Position numbers and translations under genes: made by a program. DNA of 64,000 nucleotides. Source: Hymenoscyphus infarciens (lineage: Eukaryota > Ascomycota > Leotiomycetes > Helotiales > Helotiaceae). This document shows positions 56,664 through 64,000 of this stretch, piece after piece. Under the pieces are notes generated by a model, which saw nothing but the letters and a program-made list of their open reading frames with translations, was not told the DNA's origin and ran no database searches. Every line of letters starts with the position of its first letter. The first letter of the stretch is position 1. The DNA is taken from positions 62,001 through 126,000 of the forward strand of contig LLCB01000153.1 of NCBI GenBank assembly GCA_001414345.1, read 5' to 3'.

Positions 56664-59600
56664 CGGTAATTATCTATTTTGCCCTTTAAATGATGATTTA
56701 TACCTTAAATATCCCTTAATTGATGAATAATACCTAGAATACTCCTTGTTTTTATACCTCTTATTTTTAGAGAGTAAAACTGTTAAAACAGGGGTATTCT
56801 AGTTAGTAAATATTTACTACTTTTACTATATATCTACACCTGTTTTTAAGTAAAGTAAAACTATATACTAGGATACCTTATAATATTCAAGTACTAAAAT
56901 CTATTCCTTCTCTATCTTCTTCTACTATTACTACTACTACTAATATACTAGCTCTTAAGTATAAGGATAAGGTAGAGTATAAGTAGCGTATAAAGCCTTA
57001 TTATATAATATTAAAAGAGCTTGATTAATAAGAATAATAAGATAAAGCTATTATAAATAAATTAATAGGTGATTCTATACTAGCAGATACTAACGCTTTA
57101 AAAGACGTTATATAAATTAGTTAGGAGTAGCCTACTTTTAAAGAGGTAAAAGAGGCTATAATTATTTATCTAATTAATTAAGACAAATCTTATAAGATTA
57201 TAAAGTTAGATAAAGGTTAGTTTATTCTTAAGTATAAGGTAAAAGAGATATACGAATTCTACTTATATATTATCCTTTCTAAGAAGACTTAGTATATAAT
57301 CTTTTAAGTATATATCCCTTACTCTTACCTAACTAATATATACCTTAATTACTATAGTAAGAATAGTATATAATATATCTTTAATACTTATACTAAATCT
57401 ATTAATTAAGATCCTAACCTTAAAGTAAAGAATTTAGTAAATAATAAGAAGTCGCTTAGCTAAGGTAATACTATACTAAATTATTAGGTATATTATACTA
57501 TCTAAAAGTAATATAAGAAGAGTCTTAAAAAGGAAAAGAATTCGTTTATACTTATACTAAATTATATAAAAGCGCTTTAAGATTTAGATTCTACTTACTA
57601 TATATGTCTTTAAATTAACTAGGAAACTATAGAATTTAAAGACGTATTTATTACTTTAAAACCTCTTTATAATACTACTAAATATATCTACTACTTTACT
57701 AAGGTTAATACTATATATACTTAATTAAAGTTTAAGATAGTACTAGTAATTACTATTATAATTAATACTAATAATAAGATATTACTAATTTACTAGGCGT
57801 TATTACTAAAGGAGGATAAGAAGTTATAGAAGTAGTACTTTATAAATATAGCATATATCTTTTAAACTTTTTAAGTAATATATAAGGATAGTAATAAATA
57901 AGTACTAATTAGTAACTACTAAAAAGGCTTATAAAAGCAACTTCTAATAGCTTTTCTAAAAGCTTACACTCTTATATATTATTAACATATTATAAATAAC
58001 ATCGCCTTTTACTATAATAAGGAATTAAGATAACTTTAGTAGAGACTTTACTATATAAAGAATAGAGATACTTACTAGAAAACTCTATTATAAATAGCAA
58101 AGTTTAAGAAGAAGTATAGTAATAAAACCCTCTCTAAATACATTACTACTATTCTAACTAATATTTATTCTATATATAAGGTTATCTCTATTAAGAGACT
58201 TTTATAATATAGTTATAATATATTAAACATTATTAAGAGTATTAACTTAGTATAAAGTAAGATTTAGAATCGTCTACTAATATAACTACTTAATAGTATA
58301 TAGGATTAAGTAATAAAGAAGTTTTATTTATACTATAATTCGCTTACTAAATTTAGTAATACTAAGGTCTTAAATAAGCTATAAAAGCTCTATTTTAAAA
58401 GGCTAGAGTATACTAAAAAGTATAAAGTTATTTCTACTAGTAGAGACGTCTACTAAGTTAATACTCTTAAAAAACATCGCTACTAAGTTAACCTTAAAGA
58501 GCGTACTTACTTATACCTCTCTTTCTAGGATTATTAATTACCTTACTTATATATAATTACCTATTACTAATATCTTACTATTAATATTATATAATTCTTC
58601 TACTATAGCTATTTACTCTTAAATTATTATATAATATACTATTCTACTTTCGAGCCTTTTCTTATAATTAATAAGCTTTATTCTACTCCTAGTATTTTAC
58701 TACTACTAATCAAGTACTATATAAGACAACTAAAAAAGGTATATATCTACTAAGAGTATTAACTATTAAATTATAAGTATTATAATTACTAAGAAGTTAG
58801 CTATAATTTAAGAATATATATAAGTATACTATTAGCTTATAAGCGTATATAAAAGGTAAAAGAGGTAGTTTTTAGAGAAGATAGTAACTAATTAAGTAAT
58901 AACGAGTTTAGAGACTAGGAAGTCTTTCTTAAAGATATTAATAATAATCTTTTCTACTAATCCGATCTTACTACTACTAATAAAGTACGAATTATCTTCT
59001 ATTATTAAAACCGAGTTTTAGAATCTCTTAGAGATAAGAATAAGAATAAGAATAGAGATAGAGATAGTAGAGAGGAATATAAGAAGGAATTTAACAGCTT
59101 TTCTAATAGCTTAGAGGACTTTTTCCTATTATCTAAGCTACTACTAAAGAAGCTATTTAAGCTTAACGAACTCTTAATTATAAGTATAAGTAATAATAGT
59201 AAAACTAAGTAAGCTATAGAGAGTATATAACGTTAATATAATATTACTAGTAGAAAAGGAATTAATAAGCGATTTATTAAGCTAGAAGTATACTCTAAAG
59301 TTTTAAGTACTTAAGATAAGAAGGAAAAGTAATAATTAAGTAATAGTTAGAGTATAATTAATAGGTATTATTACTATATAGATTAAGAGCATATAGTAGA
59401 TATTAATAGACGTTGTCTTATATTATTAATATTAGATTAATTATATAGAGTAAAAGTAGTAGAGTAGGAGTAGGAGTAGAAGTAGGAGAATATAGACGTT
59501 TAAGGTAAAATTAGTATAGATAGTACTAAGCTAAGAATTAATTCTACTATATAAGAAGGAATTAGAATTAAGGTTAATCTAAGTACCTAAGAGAGCTAAA

Positions 59601-59927
59601 AAGCCGTCGATTTAAGAGATAAGCGAAAGCGTAAGAATTAGAGTATTATATTACTAGAAGATACTTATAAAAGTTTACGTATTAGGAAGTAGGTAGATAG
59701 TATAGTAGTAGGTTAATTTACTATATTTATTAAATTTTTAGTATATTAGTATAGAGAAAATAATAAATAAGGAAAATATCTTTACTAACTAGAATACCCC
59801 TATTTTAACAGTTTTACTCTCTAAAAATAAGAGGTACAAAAACAAGAGGTATTCCAGGTATTATTCATCAATTAAGGGATATTTAAGGTATAAATCATCA
59901 TTTAGAGAGCAAAATAGATAATTACCG
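56664..59927. mobile_element. RIP-degraded Mutator-like DNA transposon (MULE)
   Basis: A 3,264-bp element begins CGGTAATTATCTATTTTG and ends with its reverse complement. The terminal inverted repeats, 56664-56810 and 59781-59927, are each 147 bp, align without gaps and differ at seven sites, all transitions. The 9-bp direct repeat TTTAAAGAA flanks it. Long inverted ends with a 9-bp duplication are the signature of Mutator-like elements; the fungal MULE Hop is of similar size. The interior is extremely AT- and TpA-rich and has no frame of 60 codons on either strand, so the transposase is destroyed, as expected from repeat-induced point mutation. The transposase family itself cannot be read from the sequence. 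Confidence 0.9.
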
Positions 59928-60441
59928 TTTAAAGAATTACTACATTGTCCGAAAATGTTTTAGTTAATATTTGAAATTGTTCTGGAACACGAGAACTGTT
60001 CGGAGTACCGCCGCTTTTAACCTCCACGGCTCCTTCCTAGGTTCCCCTCAAAATCTCCAAGAGCCTCGGTCTCTCTACTTCTAGAACCTGGGCAAGCAAG
60101 AGTTCAAAAAACATCACAATAATAGATGTCGGTTCACAACACTTCAACAGGAAATTATACACCGATTCCATACCAAAATAACACGCCCTAGTTAGGCAAT
60201 TCCGACCCGACCTAGGTCGGAAGGGACTCCACACTAGGGATGGAATGGTGAAATCGTATGACACGTGCTTATTTTCGGTACCCCACGAAGTCAGGATGTA
60301 CCCCTCTTATTCCCGAGTGAATCCCTTGTTGGATCATCCCATCTTTTGCCTTTCTTTCCATTTCCTTTCTTCTCCTCATTTTTCGTTTTTATATAATATT
60401 CATGACACTGCCTTTCGAAAAACCTGAATTTCATAGGTAAG
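59928..60441. other. Right flank of the transposon and ligase promoter
   Basis: It starts with the second TTTAAAGAA target copy (59928-59936). The sequence to about 60012 resembles the other half of the MITE-like element at 56567. The rest is the promoter of the ligase gene, with no other gene seen. Confidence 0.5.
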
Positions 60442-63400
60442 ATGTTTCGAATGCGGGGTTTTCCGGGGAAGGTTAGAAGTGGAGGTAGAAGGTTTAGCAC
60501 AACGAAGAGAACGAGGGAAGGGTATGCGGATACGATTGGGAATTTGAGGATTGGGAGGGAGACGAGGGTTATTTTTCAGGGCTTCACTGGTTTGTTATTC
60601 CATCATTGTTGGATGTTTCTTTTCATCGTAATGTCCCGTCATTATTCCAGATTCTTATTGCTCAACTTGGTCTGACCTGGAAAGGTTTGGAAGAATTAGA
60701 GAGTGGATTTCTTGATTGCTCTAAACCTTTTCGGGCAATATTCCACATAGTCCTCTTGTGTTTGCGAAGCTCACTTTGCTTATAAACTTGCATTTATTAT
60801 CTCTGGTGATTCATTAATAGTTTCGAAGACTCATTAATAATTTCGAAGACTAACAGGTAACTCAATAGGAAAGCAAGTAAGCACATCTCATACACCTGCC
60901 AGCTGGCAATATTGTGATTTTAACAAAAAGAAATAGGCAACTGTCAATGCGCAAGAATCCATAAAATGGGGGACCAACATTGTTGGAGGTGTGACTCCTA
61001 ACAAGACCGGCGAACATTTGGGACTTCCAGTTTTACCTACTGTTCGTCAGGTATGCATGCCAATTTCATTTCTTGTTCTCTCGGGTCAGAAAAAAAGGAT
61101 CAGCTCACACTTTGATAGGCAATGGAGGTTTTAAAACCGGATGCTACAGGAATATATGTTGCTTCTCATCAAGCGCCAGCAGCTATAGAAGAGGCCATCG
61201 AAGCTCAAATTCCGTTGATTGTTGCTGTTGCCGAGCATATCCCTATGCATGATATGTTGAGGGTACGATTAACTCTTCCTTGTTCTCCCTCCCTTTTCCC
61301 CTTTTCATTTCCACTTTCAAAACAAAGTGACGAAATAGCTAAAAACCAAATCTTGTGAAAACGTAGATCCATTCAATTCTAAAAACCCAATCCCGTTCAC
61401 GTCTTGTGGGAGCAAATACACCAGGAATCATATCTGCCACTGGGAAATGTAGGGTCGGTTTCCAGCCTCTAAATTCCTTTTTGTCTGGGAAAGTTGGGAT
61501 TGTTGCGAAATCCGGGACTTTAAGTTACGAAGGTATGTTTTTCCTCCTTCCTTTCCATCCTCATATGGCTAAGAAGGTATGTCAAACAATAGCTGTAGCT
61601 TCAACCACCCGAGCCGGTCTAGGACAAACTCTCTGCATCGGAATAGGCGGAGATCCTCTCCCAGGAACCACCTTCCTCGACGCCCTCCAAATCTTAGAAC
61701 ATGATGCTGAGACGGAAGGAATCATTCTCATTGGAGAAATAGGCGGAGATTCAGAATTGGAAGCTGCAGCTTGGATAAAGGAATATCGGGAAAGAGTTGA
61801 GAACCCTAAGTCAGTTCATCTTTGCAGACTTCTTTTTCTTTCATCAAGAATCCGGTCATTACACTCTGGACTCCCCCTTCGCTTCAAACCTCTACTTAAA
61901 TAATGGAGAAAATTAACGGAGAATGTCTGGGAGAATCATGAACTCGGTTTTTCATTCTTCCAAGCTTCTCGAATAACAACTTCCACTTGTCTAAATGTTT
62001 CACACAATATTTAGTTGAGTAGGTGTGGAATGAGCAAGCATGAGATTTTTTTGAAATCGACTGAGAATTTGAAATGTCAAACTGACAAAATGGGGAAAAT
62101 AGGCCAATAGCAGCACTCATCGCAGGAATCACATACGTAGAAGGAAAGGTCATGGGTCATGCTGGCGCATTCCTCCTCCCAGGAGATCCAGATGCCCTAA
62201 CGAAAATACGGGGATTAGAAGATGCAGGTGTGCAGATTGTTGATCACCCAGCAAAATTCGGTGAAGTAATGAAGGGTCTTCTTACACCCCGACTCCATCC
62301 ACCTACTTGGAGAAAGAGGATTTTCGGCTCTATGCTTGGTAGTGCTCAGAGACGAGGGGTTCATATGATGAGAAAGCGTCCATCAACGAATGAAAATATG
62401 GAAAGGGGAAGGGGAAGGGGAATAAAAGAACAAAAGAGAACTTTCTTCCAGGTTAACGAGGATGTGGCTCTTAATATGTTAAGAGAAAAGGGATTCAATG
62501 CTTCAGAGTATTCCGGCAAAGGGACGACGTATACGTTGGCAATAGGGGTTGATCGAAGCACTTGTTCACCAGCTATAATTATTCCAACAACTCCCTTAAC
62601 AGAAACAAAATCCCTTCCTTTCGATTATCTCTCCGAATTCCCCATCTCTCAAATTCCGGAAATCGCCACACACCTTCAACTAAACGCTTCTAAAACTTCT
62701 CACGCCTCATTACCGAAACTCATAGCAACGCTCGTGGAAATGTTCAAACAACACGAAGCCATTCGCTTAGAAACTACTTTTGTGGAACGACTTGGTGATA
62801 TAAAAATCGTGGGGGCAAATTTCATCCTCGACGAAGCGATTTTGAAGAGAAGCAGAAAGGAAAAGGGTGGTATGGGATCTTTCCTTCAAGAAACCATTGC
62901 GGAAAAAGAGAAAGAGATTGAAAGAGAAGTTGAAAAGGCAGGAATTGTGTACATCCCTCTCCCAAACTCCCTCGCTTCCAGCTCCGACACCGCCATCACC
63001 TCCCCAGATCGTAACATAGCAACTTTAGTAAACGGTGCCGGTCTGGCAATGAACACCATCGATGCGCTCTCCTCTCTTGGGGGTTTCTCGACGAACTTCC
63101 TAGATACTGGTGGGAAGGCGACAAGTGATACTGTGAAGCGGAGTCTGAGAATTATTCTTAGAGATAGCAGGGTAAAGGTTGTGTTTGTGAATGTTTTTGG
63201 AGGATTAACTCGGGGAGAAATGATTGCTAGGGGCGTCGTGGAGGCGGTTGAGGAATTGGAGGGCGAAGAAGGAGGGATGAGGGTTCCTGTTGTCGTGAGG
63301 ATTCGAGGAACGGGCGAGGAGGAGGGGCGAAAGATTGTGAGTTTTTAGTTTTATCGATTTTTTCAAGTAACAGTGAATGTTGGAACGAAATGCTAACATT

Positions 63401-63492
63401 TTGGACAGATTGCCGAGTCCAAACTCCCTCTCCACGCATTTGACGATTTCGAAGAAGCAGCAGCAAAAGCTATAGAACTTGCTAGACTCTAG
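60442..63492 (+). CDS. Fused succinyl-CoA ligase alpha-beta-like protein
   Basis: Eight exons (60442-60589, 60869-60876, 60937-61050, 61119-61262, 61367-61532, 61593-61809, 62103-63336, 63409-63492) give 704 aa. A basic N-terminus ending RRFSTTKRT looks mitochondrial. Residues 1-330 are a full alpha part: FQGFTGKQATV, VGGVTPNKTGEHLGLPV, CoA-binding VAKSGTLSYEAVASTTRAGLG, GIGGDP and the phospho-His285 in KVMGHAGAFLLPG. After a basic linker (331-382), residues 383-704 match a beta subunit: VNEDVALNMLREKG, TLAIGVDRST, then TLVNGAGLAMNTIDA and VFVNVFGGLTRGEMIA. About 70 residues of the ATP-grasp N-lobe are missing and the EINPL metal motif is not seen. ATP-dependent ligase activity is therefore doubtful; the substrate is unknown. 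Confidence 0.9.
60869..60876 (+). other. 8-nt micro-exon of the ligase gene
   Basis: GAAAGCAA lies between AATAG and GTAAGC. It completes Gly50 and adds Lys-Gln, giving GFTGKQATV, the normal alpha-subunit sequence. Skipping it breaks the frame. Confidence 0.8.
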
Positions 63493-64000
63493 GCTCCAAC
63501 AGGTAGACTAAATTAAGCCCTCCGAAGAAAAGTTTCATTGCAATATTAACATAAATCTTGCACCTTCAAAGAAAATGGCTCTTGGTATTCCAATTTTCTG
63601 GGCTAATTGTTTCACAATATATTGGGTAAATTACCTAATTGTCCTAAAGAGTTGGGACAACGAAAGGGATTTACTGCCACTCTCATCTCTTATAATTTCC
63701 GTCAAGTAAAGCTATTCTCGAAACAGGTGCCCCTTACACCTCATATTCTCCCGGGGCCCGTTGCAAGAATCGACAAGAATGGCGAAAAGACCAATCATAC
63801 ACAAGTTTCTTCAATCTACCTTTCATCCCCATTCCAATTGCTGCTCCCTATCTATCTTGAGTCCACTCTTCTCTCCCCCACTGCTTGTTTGACTCTTCTG
63901 GCTCTCGGAACACCTATATTAGAGACTCGTTTAGCAGGTATTTAGCGAAAAGAATTCACCACTTTTTGTTTACGACAGGTGGTTTGTTGCATGTTGCATC
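63493..64000. other. Right edge, possible degenerate MITE-like copy D
   Basis: No gene recognised. Positions 63598-63690 contain CCTAAAGAGTTGGGACAACG and TTTACTGCCACT, similar to the right part of copy C. The frame at 63607-63945 has no recognisable protein features. Confidence 0.35.

Noticed and set aside
63607..63945. 112-codon plus-strand frame at the right edge
   Set aside because: It starts in a sequence resembling the MITE-like family and shows no protein features.

Overview
The window is nuclear DNA of a filamentous ascomycete (Pezizomycotina; a leotiomycete-like fungus would fit, but that is a guess). The evidence is short introns of about 48-60 bp with GTRNGT donors and CTAAY branch points, genes typical of these fungi (hybrid-kinase phytochrome, HET-domain protein, GH125 mannosidase, Srs2, Cmc4, SUMO), and transposon relics converted to TpA-rich DNA, as repeat-induced point mutation (RIP) does.

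I support 19 protein genes, most rebuilt across introns by phase and by family sequence. Left part (1-29 kb): ethanolamine kinase, a CCDC174-like coiled-coil protein, a large single-pass membrane protein, a gene-free stretch of about 4.9 kb, HMG-CoA synthase (ERG13), Srs2-type helicase, two uncharacterised genes and a secreted GH125 alpha-mannosidase. Middle (29-44 kb): a seven-exon phytochrome histidine kinase, a zinc-finger/HET fusion protein facing an ankyrin protein tail to tail, an orphan short gene, an inverted-repeat element and a secreted DUF1254/DUF1214 protein. Right part (45-56 kb): a glutamine-rich AT-hook protein, nucleoporin Nup84/Nup107, mitochondrial Cmc4, SUMO and a small conserved-looking charged protein. 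End (56.6-63.5 kb): a 3,264-bp RIP-destroyed Mutator-like transposon with 147-bp inverted ends and a 9-bp target duplication, then a single gene fusing succinyl-CoA ligase alpha and beta parts, with an eroded ATP-grasp region and an 8-nt micro-exon.

The genes do not form one pathway. Most are unrelated housekeeping loci. The accessory signals lie in the HET/ankyrin pair, the alpha-beta ligase beside the transposon, and a family of small inverted-repeat elements (about 160-210 bp), one copy of which lies inside a CMC4 intron next to a 13-nt micro-exon. No tRNA, rRNA or CRISPR array was found.
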